Assembly (NCBI GenBank): GCA_011321985.1
Contig: DROB01000001.1
Span: forward strand, 1-19,116
From: Gammaproteobacteria bacterium
GTDB lineage: Bacteria; Pseudomonadota; Gammaproteobacteria; SZUA-229
Length of the DNA: 19,116 bases
Direction: 5' to 3'
The notes under the pieces were generated by a model. That model did no database searches, was not told where the DNA came from, and worked only from the letters and a program-made list of their open reading frames with translations. Below are positions 7,315-15,243 of this stretch, piece after piece; within the stretch, counting starts at the first letter, position 1; every line of letters begins with the position of its first letter. The translations under genes were made by a program, and so were the position numbers.

Positions 7315-7322
7315 AGTATAGG
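7315..7322. promoter_or_regulatory. overlapping candidate divergent -10 boxes
   Basis: On the minus strand TATACT (7320-7315) is a good -10 about 38 bases before the DUF4124 start. On the plus strand TATAGG (7317-7322) lies 15 bases after TTGATA (7296-7301), a short but possible spacing, about 30 bases before the GTG at 7354. The two boxes overlap, so use of one may exclude the other. Evidence is sequence resemblance only. Confidence 0.3.
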
Positions 7323-7353
7323 CATTAATTTTCAGGAATCGAGTAATTCACAC

Positions 7354-8103
7354 GTGACCGAACAACTTCTTATATTCATCATCTCCCTCATCGCCAACCT
7401 CTTTTCCGCGTTGTCCGGCGGCGGTGCCGGATTGATCCAGTTACCGGCACTTCTCTTTCTGGGTTTACCCTTTGGCCTCGCCCTGGCAACACACAAAGTG
7501 GCTACCATCGCCCTCGGCCTGGGTGCGACAGCACGCCACCTGAAAGACAACAGGATAGAGCGTGATTTTGCATTGATAATGATCCTCGCCGGTGTACCCG
7601 GTGTCGTCATCGGGGCCAGTTTTATCCTGCAGGTACCCGACCAGATGGCAAAACTGGCACTGGGATTGCTAACTATCATGCTGGGCATTTATTCTTTTTT
7701 CTCGCCACAACTGGGGCAGGCTTATCAGGTCAAAAACCGCCACTTGAAAGGTTACATCATCGGTGCGCTGGTCCTGTTTATAATCGGCATTCTCAACGGC
7801 TCGCTAACATCAGGAACCGGCCTTTTTGTCACACTATGGCTGATTCGATGGTTCGGCTTTGATTATAAGCTGGCCGTCGCTTATACACTGGTCTTCGTGG
7901 GACTGTTCTGGAATGCTTCTGGTGCGGTAACGCTGGGCATTCTTGGGGATATTTACTGGGCATGGGTTCCCGCCCTGTTACTTGGCTCAGCTATTGGCGG
8001 CTATTTTGGCGCACATCTGTCCATCGTTAAAGGCAACCGGGTGATCAAACGAAGTTTTGAGGTCGTGACGCTGTTGATCGGGCTGAAGCTGGTATTCGGG
8101 TGA
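7354..8103 (+). CDS. TauE/SafE family membrane transporter
   Basis: 249 residues, almost wholly hydrophobic, with about eight membrane segments arranged as two related halves. The first half has the family signature SGGGAGLIQLPALLFLGLP followed by LATHKVATIALG. The second half has NGSLTSGTGLFVTLWLI and VAYTLVFVGLFWNASGAV, the matching repeat. TauE/SafE (formerly DUF81) proteins are inner-membrane proteins thought to export sulphur-containing anions such as sulphite or sulphoacetate, but the substrate cannot be read from the sequence and no sulphur gene is nearby. The start is GTG: no other start codon is in frame after the upstream sequence, and only a weak GAG lies ten bases before it. It converges on rpsT across a 144-base gap with two strong hairpins. 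Confidence 0.88.
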   Translation: MTEQLLIFIISLIANLFSALSGGGAGLIQLPALLFLGLPFGLALATHKVATIALGLGATARHLKDNRIERDFALIMILAGVPGVVIGASFILQVPDQMAKLALGLLTIMLGIYSFFSPQLGQAYQVKNRHLKGYIIGALVLFIIGILNGSLTSGTGLFVTLWLIRWFGFDYKLAVAYTLVFVGLFWNASGAVTLGILGDIYWAWVPALLLGSAIGGYFGAHLSIVKGNRVIKRSFEVVTLLIGLKLVFG

Positions 8104-8146
8104 ACCGTCATCGTATTTTGGGGATCAGAGACGCGCTGAGAATAGA

Positions 8147-8172
8147 ATCAGAAGCCCGCTCTGGCTTCTGAT
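8147..8172. terminator. 10-bp hairpin after the TauE/SafE gene
   Basis: ATCAGAAGCC and GGCTTCTGAT form a perfect 10-bp stem with a six-base loop (8157-8162), 44 bases after the TauE/SafE stop. It is symmetrical, so it exists in both transcripts. No clean T-run follows on the plus strand, so it is at best a weak intrinsic terminator or a 3' stabilising structure. Confidence 0.5.
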
Positions 8173-8178
8173 GGGCAT

Positions 8179-8211
8179 AAAAAAGGCCGGGCTGAAGCAA
8201 ATCAGCCCGGC
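8179..8211 (-). terminator. rho-independent terminator of rpsT
   Basis: On the minus strand GCCGGGCTGA pairs perfectly with TCAGCCCGGC around a six-base loop (TTTGCT), followed by CTTTTTTAT. The stem covers 8186-8211 and the T-run is the A-run at 8179-8184. It lies 37 bases after the rpsT stop and has every feature of an intrinsic terminator. The plus-strand reading lacks a proper T-run. Confidence 0.9.
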
Positions 8212-8247
8212 TCTCTAATTCGATAGCCGTCAGACCAGAGGTAAAAC

Positions 8248-8511
8248 TCAGGCCATCGAACGGATATTGTTATTCATACGACTCTTATGACGTGCCGCCT
8301 TATTCGCATGGATTAAACCTTTGCCAGCAACGCGGTCAATAACCGGTGCCGCCACTTTATAGGCAGCTTCTGCGGCGGCTTTATCACCCGCTTCAATCGC
8401 GTAATAAACTCTTTTGATACATGTACGCATCATCGAACGAACGCCAACATTACGTGAGCGATGAATTTCTGCCTGTCTGGCGCGTTTTTTTGCTGAAGCT
8501 GTGTTTGCCAC
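8248..8511 (-). CDS. rpsT: 30S ribosomal protein S20
   Basis: 87 residues, the usual size. The N-terminus MANTASAKKRARQAEIHRSRN and the central stretch NVGVRSMMRTCIKRV match S20, and the C-terminal HANKAARHKSRMN is its most conserved part. S20 binds 16S rRNA helices 9 and 44 early in 30S assembly. The start codon is GTG and no good Shine-Dalgarno site precedes it. In E. coli rpsT starts with UUG and S20 limits its own translation, so the weak start here may reflect similar control; that is inference. It has its own promoter and terminator, and lies divergent from murJ as in Pseudomonas. Confidence 0.98.
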   Translation of the reverse strand: MANTASAKKRARQAEIHRSRNVGVRSMMRTCIKRVYYAIEAGDKAAAEAAYKVAAPVIDRVAGKGLIHANKAARHKSRMNNNIRSMA

Positions 8512-8535
8512 TGTTCTAAACCGTCTTGAAAAAAG

Positions 8536-8583
8536 AGCGCGTAGGATGCCTGTTTTTCAGCGTTTTGTCAATACAATTTGTAT
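8536..8583 (-). promoter_or_regulatory. rpsT promoter with overlapping palindrome
   Basis: On the minus strand a perfect TTGACA (8571-8566) is followed after 17 bases by CATCCT (8548-8543) and then by a GC-rich ACGCGC, the discriminator type of stringently controlled ribosomal promoters. Transcription would start near 8536, giving a leader of about 25 bases. Immediately upstream, touching the -35, lies the 13-base palindrome ATACAA-T-TTGTAT (8571-8583), AT-rich and in the position of an UP element. The -10 is weak, so the pairing is likely but not certain. Confidence 0.6.
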
Positions 8584-8683
8584 CTCTACCCTGCTTCTCG
8601 CCTGTTTCTCGCTCACATGCCGGAGTATCCTGAAAATCATCGCCCCTGACGAGGCATAAAGAGCCTTAATCCATGGTCCGACC

Positions 8684-8712
8684 TTTAGAAAACCCCGCTT
8701 AACAGGTACAAT
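8684..8712 (+). promoter_or_regulatory. candidate murJ promoter
   Basis: TTTAGA (8684-8689) and TACAAT (8707-8712) are separated by 17 bases and match four and five of the six consensus bases. Transcription would start near 8719, about 23 bases before the proposed CTG start. There is no competing pair in the rest of the 230-base rpsT-murJ gap on this strand. Confidence 0.5.
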
Positions 8713-8731
8713 CTCGCCATCAAACCATATC

Positions 8732-8735
8732 GGAG
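8732..8735 (+). promoter_or_regulatory. Shine-Dalgarno site that fixes the murJ start
   Basis: GGAG lies six bases before the CTG at 8742. No comparable site precedes the first in-frame ATG at 8784. It is one of the better ribosome sites in the window. Confidence 0.65.
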
Positions 8736-8741
8736 ACTGTC

Positions 8742-10298
8742 CTGAGCAAGAAACTACTGCGATCCACCTTTACCGTCGGTGGAATGACGCTACTATCCAG
8801 GGTTTTTGGCTTGTTGCGCGATATCACGCTGGCCACCTTTTTTGGCGCTACCGGTGGTACAGACGCTTTTCTGGTGGCATTCAAAATCCCTAATTTTATG
8901 CGCCGGCTCTTTGGTGAAGGGGCTTTTTCTCTGGCCTTCGTCCCGGTATTTTCAGAATACAAAGAAAAATACGATAAAGCGGCCCTCAAAGACCTGGTCG
9001 ATCACGTCGCCGGCACATTGGGTGGCTTTTTACTGATACTCACGCTATCAGGCATGGTTTTTGCGCCCGCCCTGGTCTACCTGTTTGCACCGGGATTTAC
9101 TGATGACGCACAGCAAATGCAGCTAACCGCTGACCTGCTACGCATCACCTTCCCGTACATCTTTTTTATCGCACTGGTCGCCTTTTGTGGCGGCATCTTA
9201 AACAGCTACCATCAGTTTGCCATCCCGGCTTTTACCCCTGTTTTATTGAATATCAGCCTGATCGGCTCGGTTTTTCTGCTTTCTCCGCTATTTGAAGAAC
9301 CCCTGATGGGCCTGGCCTGGGGGGTCGCCATCGCTGGTGTCGTCCAGTTACTGATCCAGTTTCCTGCCCTGAGAAAACTGGAGCTACTGCCCTCACCAAA
9401 GATAAAACGCGGTCATGCCGGCATCAAAAAGATCACCACATTAATGCTGCCCGCTATATTTGGCTCCTCCGTCGCTCAGATCAACCTGTTACTGGATACC
9501 GTGATCGCCTCCTTTCTGATCACCGGCAGCGTCACCTGGTTATATTACTCGGACCGCTTACTGGAGTTCCCACTGGGTGTTCTGGGTATCGCCATCGCCA
9601 CCGTAATCCTGCCCACCCTGTCACAACAGCATTCACGTGACTCTGCCGAACAGTTTAATCAGACACTAAACTGGGCACTACGGCTGGTCTCACTGATCAG
9701 CATCCCTGCCTGTATAGCTCTGTTCATCCTTGCCGGCCCCATCTTATCATCACTGTTCGAGTACGGTAAATTCACCGCTCATGACACCTATTTTTCCAGT
9801 CTGAGCCTGATGGCCTATATGCTGGGCCTGCCCGCACTTATCGCCATTAAAATTCTGGCACCGGGTTATTATGCCAGGCAGGACACTCGCACCCCCGTAC
9901 GTATCGGTATTATCGCTATGGTCTGCAACATGGTGATGAATATCGCTTTTGTCGTCCCTCTGGTGATGGCTGACTATGAAGCCCCTCATATAGGACTGGC
10001 ACTGGCAACGAGCGGCTCCGCCTACATCAACGCCATCCTGCTGTATCGCGGCTTGCGTAAAGCCGGAATATTTCACCCTCTGGCAGGCTGGCTAAGCTGG
10101 CTTTTTCGTATCCTTATCGCTTCTACTGCGATGGCAGCCTCACTATTCTGGCTGGAACCTGCCGCCATCGAATGGAGTCAATGGCAGCTATTAGAACGGT
10201 TATTGCACCTTGCCGGCCTTATTTTTGCTGGCCTTCTGGTTTATACGGTCTTGCTCTGGTCACAGGGACTGAGACCATCCCAGCTTAGAAAACAATAG
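8742..10298 (+). CDS. murJ: lipid II flippase MurJ, apparently starting at CTG
   Basis: 518 residues from the CTG, close to the family's usual 510. MurJ is an inner-membrane protein with 14 membrane segments that flips the peptidoglycan precursor lipid II to the periplasmic side. Seen here: the N-terminal SKKLLRSTFTVGGMTLLSR, the family pattern 'KS-x(5)-S-x-MT-x(2)-SR', then GLLRD, PNFMRRLFGEGAF, and hydrophobic segments throughout. Arginines 20 and 26 and the RR of PNFMRR correspond to the cavity arginines essential in E. coli. The first ATG, at 8784, would remove the first 14 residues and half of segment 1, whereas CTG at 8742 has GGAG six bases upstream; no ATG, GTG or TTG lies in frame back to the stop at 8700. 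It heads the cluster with ribF, 68 bases downstream. Confidence 0.95.
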   Translation: MSKKLLRSTFTVGGMTLLSRVFGLLRDITLATFFGATGGTDAFLVAFKIPNFMRRLFGEGAFSLAFVPVFSEYKEKYDKAALKDLVDHVAGTLGGFLLILTLSGMVFAPALVYLFAPGFTDDAQQMQLTADLLRITFPYIFFIALVAFCGGILNSYHQFAIPAFTPVLLNISLIGSVFLLSPLFEEPLMGLAWGVAIAGVVQLLIQFPALRKLELLPSPKIKRGHAGIKKITTLMLPAIFGSSVAQINLLLDTVIASFLITGSVTWLYYSDRLLEFPLGVLGIAIATVILPTLSQQHSRDSAEQFNQTLNWALRLVSLISIPACIALFILAGPILSSLFEYGKFTAHDTYFSSLSLMAYMLGLPALIAIKILAPGYYARQDTRTPVRIGIIAMVCNMVMNIAFVVPLVMADYEAPHIGLALATSGSAYINAILLYRGLRKAGIFHPLAGWLSWLFRILIASTAMAASLFWLEPAAIEWSQWQLLERLLHLAGLIFAGLLVYTVLLWSQGLRPSQLRKQ

Positions 10299-10366
10299 TT
10301 TAGCTATCTCTGCCGACCCTATATCTGGTAGGATATACGGCCTTTTTAACAGTAAAATTCGATCCT

Positions 10367-11314
10367 ATGCACGTCATCCGCGGTCTCCACAACTGCCGAA
10401 AATCACACCAGAACGGTGTACTCACCATTGGTAATTTCGATGGCCTACACCTCGGGCATCAGAAAATGCTGGAGCAGTTGAGAGATGAAGCGAAACGGCT
10501 CGATGCCCACCGCTTACTGATGACCTTCGAGCCATTGCCGCGTGAATTTTTTGCTCGAGGCAAATGCACTACAGCGAGGCTGATGAACAGGGCGGAGAAA
10601 ATACGCACCCTGAATGCTTTTGCACCAGCCATACGCCCTGAACACCTGCTCATCCTGAACTTTAATCAGGCACTGGCCGATATGAGTGCAGCCACCTTTA
10701 TCGAAAAAATTCTGGTCGATAAACTCAAAATAAATGCCGTGATCATCGGTGATGATTTCCGCTTCGGCTGTGACCGACAGGGGGATTTCAAACTATTACA
10801 GCAGTATGGTGATAGACATCGATTCGCTGTGACCAGTATCCAGTCTCACTGTCTGGAAAACCAGCGCGTCAGCAGCTCGTTGATTCGAGAAGCCCTGGCT
10901 GACGATCAGCTCTCACAGGCCGATAATATGCTGGGTCGAGCCTATACCATCTGCGGTCATGTCTGCCACGGCGATAAACGCGGACGAAGCATCGGCTTCC
11001 CAACAGCAAATATCCACTTACGGCGCGCAGAAACACCACTTAAAGGCGTATATTCTGTTACCATGCACAGCCAGAAATACGGTGATATAGCGGGTATCGC
11101 CAACCTGGGCCGCCGACCGACCGTAGGCGGTGAGCGCATTCAGCTGGAAGTGCATCTATTCGATTTTGATGCCTCGCTGTACGGCGACAGGGTGTGCGTT
11201 TCATTCCAGCACAAGATCCGCGATGAGAAAAAATTTGACTCTTTCGACGACCTGAAAACCCAGATCAAGATCGACTGTGAACAGGCTCGACAGTTATTAA
11301 CCCATAGCCATTAA
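10367..11314 (+). CDS. ribF: bifunctional riboflavin kinase / FAD synthetase
   Basis: 315 residues. It phosphorylates riboflavin to FMN and adenylylates FMN to FAD in the cytoplasm. The N-terminal FMN adenylyltransferase domain has the nucleotidyltransferase motif GNFDGLHLGH (22-31), GDDFRFG (128-134) and RVSSSLIR (167-174). The C-terminal kinase domain has GRAYTICGHVCHGDKRGRSI, GFPTAN (210-215), GVYSV (227-231) and EVHLFDFD (261-268), whose Glu is the likely catalytic base, and ends in the helix after KIRDEKKFDS. The gene precedes ileS by 11 bases, the same order as in E. coli and Pseudomonas. Its ATG has no strong ribosome site. Confidence 0.97.
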   Translation: MHVIRGLHNCRKSHQNGVLTIGNFDGLHLGHQKMLEQLRDEAKRLDAHRLLMTFEPLPREFFARGKCTTARLMNRAEKIRTLNAFAPAIRPEHLLILNFNQALADMSAATFIEKILVDKLKINAVIIGDDFRFGCDRQGDFKLLQQYGDRHRFAVTSIQSHCLENQRVSSSLIREALADDQLSQADNMLGRAYTICGHVCHGDKRGRSIGFPTANIHLRRAETPLKGVYSVTMHSQKYGDIAGIANLGRRPTVGGERIQLEVHLFDFDASLYGDRVCVSFQHKIRDEKKFDSFDDLKTQIKIDCEQARQLLTHSH

Positions 11315-11325
11315 AACCATTACGA

Positions 11326-14154
11326 ATGACCGACTACAAACCGACCCTCAATCTACCTGCTACTGATTTTCCTATGCGTGGCAACCTGGCCAACCGCGAA
11401 CCGGAGATGCTCAAGCAATGGCAGGAAACCGGCCTCTATCAAAAAATTCGCGAGGTCAGTGATGGCCGACCGACATTTGTTCTACACGATGGTCCACCCT
11501 ACGCCAATGGTGATATCCACATCGGTCATGCTGTCAACAAAATCCTGAAAGATATCATCGTCAAAAGTCATACCATCGCGGGTTACGATGCCCGTTATGT
11601 CCCGGGCTGGGACTGCCATGGCCTGCCCATCGAACTGATGGTCGAGAAAAAAATAGGCAAGGCCGGCAATAAAGTCGATGCTAAAACCTTCCGCGAAAAA
11701 TGCCGGGAATATGCTGCCAGACAGGTAGACGGCCAGCGTAACGACTTCATCCGTCTGGGTGTACTGGGTGACTGGGACAAGCCCTACCTGACCATGGATT
11801 ATCAGTTCGAAGCCGATATCGTGCGCACCCTGGGTAAGATCATCGACAAGGGCCATCTGCACCAGGGCAGTAAGCCTGTGCACTGGTGCCTGGATTGTGG
11901 CTCAGCACTGGCTGAAGCTGAAGTCGAATATCAGGATAAAGCTTCACCCGCTATCGATGTCATGTTTACTGCTGTCAATAATGCTGATTTCGAGAAAGCC
12001 TTCGCCTGTGATAACGGTGAAGGGGATATCGCCGCCGTTATCTGGACCACGACACCATGGACCCTGCCCGCCAATCAGGCAGTCGCCTTACACCCGGAAT
12101 TTGAATACCAGCTGATCCAGGTGACAACAGAGAATGGCCCGGCACGACTGATCCTGGAAAGCTCACTGGCAGCGAGCGCGCTCCAGCGTTATGGCTTTGA
12201 AGAGACAGAGATACTCGGCCACTGCCAGGGCCAGGCTCTGGAAAACTTATTACTCAGGCACCCCTTCTACGATAAACAGGTACCGATCATATTGGGCGAG
12301 CATGTCACCACTGAAACCGGCACCGGCGGCGTACATACAGCCCCCGGGCACGGTCAGGATGATTTCATCGTCGGCAATCGCTACGGTCTGGAAGTATATA
12401 ACCCGGTTGGCGGTAATGGCTTGTTTTTAACCGACACCGAACTGTTTGCCGGCAAACATGTGAACAAGGTCAATCCGGAGATCATCGAAGTTCTGGAACA
12501 GAACCATGTCCTGCTCAAACACGAAAAGCTGCAACACAGCTATCCCTGTTGCTGGCGGCATAAAACCCCGATCATCTTCCGTGCCACCCCACAGTGGTTT
12601 ATCAGCATGGAGCAGGCCGGGTTGCGTGAACTGGCTAATAAGGCCATCCAGGAGACCACCTGGTTACCCGACTGGGGGCAGGCGCGTATCGAAAGCATGG
12701 TGAACAACCGGCCTGACTGGTGCATCTCACGGCAGCGTACCTGGGGCGTGCCCATCACCTTATTTGTACATAAAGAGACCGGTGAACTGCACCCCGACAC
12801 GCAGTCACTGATCGAGCAGGTCGCTAAAAAGATCGAACAACAGGGCATCGAAGCCTGGTTTTCGATGCCAGCAAAGGAACTGCTGGGAGACGATGCCGAA
12901 TCATACGACAAGACCACGGACACACTGGATGTCTGGTTTGATTCCGGCGTGACCCATGCCTGCGTGCTGGGCAAACGTGACAAGTTAACGTTCCCCGCAG
13001 ACCTCTATCTGGAAGGCTCTGACCAGCATCGCGGCTGGTTTCAGTCATCCTTGCTGACCTCGACTGCGATCAACGGCGTAGCCCCATACAAAAAAGTCCT
13101 GACCCACGGTTTTACCGTCGATGCTGATGGCAAGAAGATGTCGAAGTCACTGGGCAATGTGATCAAACCGCAGAAGATAGTCGGCACACTGGGTGCGGAT
13201 ATCCTGCGCCTGTGGGTCGCCAGCAGTGATTACAGTAACGAGATGACCGTCTCCGACGAGATCCTGAAACGCAGTGCTGATGCCTATCGTCGGATAAGAA
13301 ATACCGCACGCTTTTTGCTGGCGAATCTCAATGGCTTTGATCCGGCAAAAGACAAGCTGGAATCCGGCCAGCTGCTGTCACTGGATCGCTGGGCCATCGC
13401 CAGGACACTGGAATTACAGGATGAGATCATCGAGGCCTATAGAGCATTCAACTTCCATCTGATCTACCATAAGCTGCAGCACTTTTGCACGGTTGACCTC
13501 AGCGGTTTTTACCTCGATATCATCAAAGACCGGCAGTACACCACGCAGAGCAACAGCATCGCACGGCGTTCGGCGCAGACCGCGCTCTATCATATCAGTG
13601 AGGCCCTGTGCCGCTGGATCGCGCCGATCCTGAGTTTCACTGCAGAAGAATTATGGCAGGCGATACCGGGTGAACACAGTGACTCGGTATTGCTGGAGAA
13701 CTGGTATAGCGATCTTTCCCCACTGGATGCCGGTGAAAAAATGAACATGGCCTTCTGGCAGACCATCCTCGAAATCCGCTCCAGCGTCAGTAAAGAGCTG
13801 GAAGTTTTACGTGCGGAGAAAACCATCGGTTCTTCACTTGATGCCGAGGTAACACTCTTTGTAGAGCCTGCATTACAAGACACACTCGAGTCATTAGGTG
13901 AAGAGTTACGCTTTGTATTGATCACCTCTGATGCCAGTGTTAAAAACATCGATGAGGCGAATAAAAACTGCATCGAAACCAGTATCGAAAGTGGACAGAC
14001 CATCAAGATTCAGGCCTTTGCTTCTGAATACACAAAATGTGTTCGCTGCTGGCACCACCGACCCGATGCAGGTAACAACGAAGCGCACCCTGAACTCTGT
14101 GGACGCTGCGTGGAAAATGTTGATGGCGATGGCGAACAACGCCATTTCGCCTGA
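11326..14154 (+). CDS. ileS: isoleucyl-tRNA synthetase
   Basis: 942 residues, close to the E. coli enzyme (938). It charges tRNA-Ile with isoleucine. The class I signatures are PYANGDIHIGH with HIGH at 65-68 and KMSKS at 604-608. The CP1 editing domain, which clears mis-charged valine, contains WTTTPWTLPANQA and GGVHTAPGHGQDD with its key Asp pair. CISRQRTWGVP precedes the second half of the active site. The C-terminus has a zinc ribbon with CVRC at 905-908 and CGRC at 925-928, the bacterial type 1 form that is normally mupirocin-sensitive. It shows no truncation. It sits between ribF and lspA (21 bases). Confidence 0.98.
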   Translation: MTDYKPTLNLPATDFPMRGNLANREPEMLKQWQETGLYQKIREVSDGRPTFVLHDGPPYANGDIHIGHAVNKILKDIIVKSHTIAGYDARYVPGWDCHGLPIELMVEKKIGKAGNKVDAKTFREKCREYAARQVDGQRNDFIRLGVLGDWDKPYLTMDYQFEADIVRTLGKIIDKGHLHQGSKPVHWCLDCGSALAEAEVEYQDKASPAIDVMFTAVNNADFEKAFACDNGEGDIAAVIWTTTPWTLPANQAVALHPEFEYQLIQVTTENGPARLILESSLAASALQRYGFEETEILGHCQGQALENLLLRHPFYDKQVPIILGEHVTTETGTGGVHTAPGHGQDDFIVGNRYGLEVYNPVGGNGLFLTDTELFAGKHVNKVNPEIIEVLEQNHVLLKHEKLQHSYPCCWRHKTPIIFRATPQWFISMEQAGLRELANKAIQETTWLPDWGQARIESMVNNRPDWCISRQRTWGVPITLFVHKETGELHPDTQSLIEQVAKKIEQQGIEAWFSMPAKELLGDDAESYDKTTDTLDVWFDSGVTHACVLGKRDKLTFPADLYLEGSDQHRGWFQSSLLTSTAINGVAPYKKVLTHGFTVDADGKKMSKSLGNVIKPQKIVGTLGADILRLWVASSDYSNEMTVSDEILKRSADAYRRIRNTARFLLANLNGFDPAKDKLESGQLLSLDRWAIARTLELQDEIIEAYRAFNFHLIYHKLQHFCTVDLSGFYLDIIKDRQYTTQSNSIARRSAQTALYHISEALCRWIAPILSFTAEELWQAIPGEHSDSVLLENWYSDLSPLDAGEKMNMAFWQTILEIRSSVSKELEVLRAEKTIGSSLDAEVTLFVEPALQDTLESLGEELRFVLITSDASVKNIDEANKNCIETSIESGQTIKIQAFASEYTKCVRCWHHRPDAGNNEAHPELCGRCVENVDGDGEQRHFA

Positions 14155-14175
14155 TCGGTGCCTGAGTTATAAATC

Positions 14176-14670
14176 ATGAAATGGTTATGGCTTTCTGTAT
14201 TAACGGTAGTGCTGGATCAACTGACAAAAAAAATGGCAGAAGCAGAGTTGCTGCTGCACCAACCCGTTGCCCTGTTCCCGAGTTTTAATTTCACCCTGAT
14301 GTACAACAAAGGTGCCGCATTCAGCTTCCTGAGCGAAGCAGGTGGCTGGCAGCGGATATTTTTTGTTGCTCTGTCGACCATTATCAGTATCTTTTTATTC
14401 TTCTGGTTAAAACAGATCACCCGGGATGAAAAACAAAAAAATAACTCTCTGCTACAGATCGCCATCGCTTTTATCCTGGGTGGTGCTATAGGCAACCTGA
14501 TCGATCGTGCCATGACGGGTGAGGTCGTCGATTTTATCCAGGTCTATTATTCTACTTATTATTTCCCCGCCTTTAACATTGCAGATTCAGCGATTACGCT
14601 CGGTGCCGGTCTATTGATCCTGGATATGTTCTTAACAACGAAACGTGACAAGACAGCGAACAATGATTAA
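14176..14670 (+). CDS. lspA: lipoprotein signal peptidase (signal peptidase II)
   Basis: 164 residues with four membrane segments. It removes the signal peptide of diacylglyceryl-modified prolipoproteins at the outer face of the inner membrane. The conserved blocks are LDQLTKK (13-19), FNFTLMYNKGAAFSFL (37-52), GGAIGNLIDR (102-111), EVVDFI with the catalytic Asp119, and FNIADSAI with the catalytic Asp137, a pair equivalent to D123/D141 of E. coli. The ileS-lspA order is conserved across gammaproteobacteria. An 84-base gap with a T-rich start (CTTTTTTATATC) separates it from fkpB; no stem precedes that T-run, so it is not a clear terminator. The probable lipoprotein at 1588 would be a substrate. 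Confidence 0.97.
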   Translation: MKWLWLSVLTVVLDQLTKKMAEAELLLHQPVALFPSFNFTLMYNKGAAFSFLSEAGGWQRIFFVALSTIISIFLFFWLKQITRDEKQKNNSLLQIAIAFILGGAIGNLIDRAMTGEVVDFIQVYYSTYYFPAFNIADSAITLGAGLLILDMFLTTKRDKTANND

Positions 14671-14754
14671 CTTTTTTATATCTCTCCATAACCTTTCAAC
14701 ACTGACACTGATTCTCATACCCACACGCTGCAGCAGAAGAACGAGTACTACAAA

Positions 14755-15243
14755 ATGAATGATGAAATAAACATGCAGAGCCTGGTCCTGATGCATTACA
14801 GCATAACTTTGACCAATGGCAGTAACATAGAGAGCAGCTTTGACGATGAACCTGTCGAGATAACTATGGGCCATGGTGACGTGACCGATGGTATGGAACT
14901 CGCGCTGTTCGGCCTGAAAGAAGGCGATGAACAGACCTTGACCCTGACACCAGAACAAGGTTTCGGCGTGCGCGACGAGGATAACATCCATGACATGCCA
15001 CTATCTGATTTTCCCGAAGAGCTTCCTCCCGAGATCGGTCTGTCCTACTCCTTTGAATCCCCAGGTGGTGATGAGATACCAGGAACCGTTGTCGACCTGA
15101 AAGGTGAAGATGTAAAAATAGACTTCAACCATCCTCTGGCAGGACAGGCAATCGTCTTCACAGTAAACATCCTGGGTGTTAATAACGCCCATGCAGCTAT
15201 CGAAGCTACACCGGAAGATACACCGGGAAATCCACCACAATGA
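14755..15243 (+). CDS. fkpB: FKBP-type peptidyl-prolyl isomerase, FkpB/SlpA type
   Basis: 162 residues, cytoplasmic, of the SlyD-like FKBP family. Seen are VLMHYSITLTNG, EITMGHGDVTDGMELALFGLKEGDEQ (FKBP core with inserted flap), PEQGFGVRD, and the family hallmark IDFNHPLAGQAIVFTVNIL near residue 125. The metal-binding His-rich tail of SlyD is absent; the C-terminus here is Pro, Glu and Thr-rich and unstructured. A second Met at residue 7 could be the start. The stop overlaps the ispH start by four bases (ATGA), so the two are translationally coupled. The lspA-fkpB-ispH order is standard in gammaproteobacteria, although a functional link to IspH has not been shown. Confidence 0.95.
   Translation: MNDEINMQSLVLMHYSITLTNGSNIESSFDDEPVEITMGHGDVTDGMELALFGLKEGDEQTLTLTPEQGFGVRDEDNIHDMPLSDFPEELPPEIGLSYSFESPGGDEIPGTVVDLKGEDVKIDFNHPLAGQAIVFTVNILGVNNAHAAIEATPEDTPGNPPQ

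Noticed and set aside
14671..14690. T-rich stretch after lspA as a terminator
   Set aside because: No stem precedes the T-run, and the genes beyond it are usually in the same operon.
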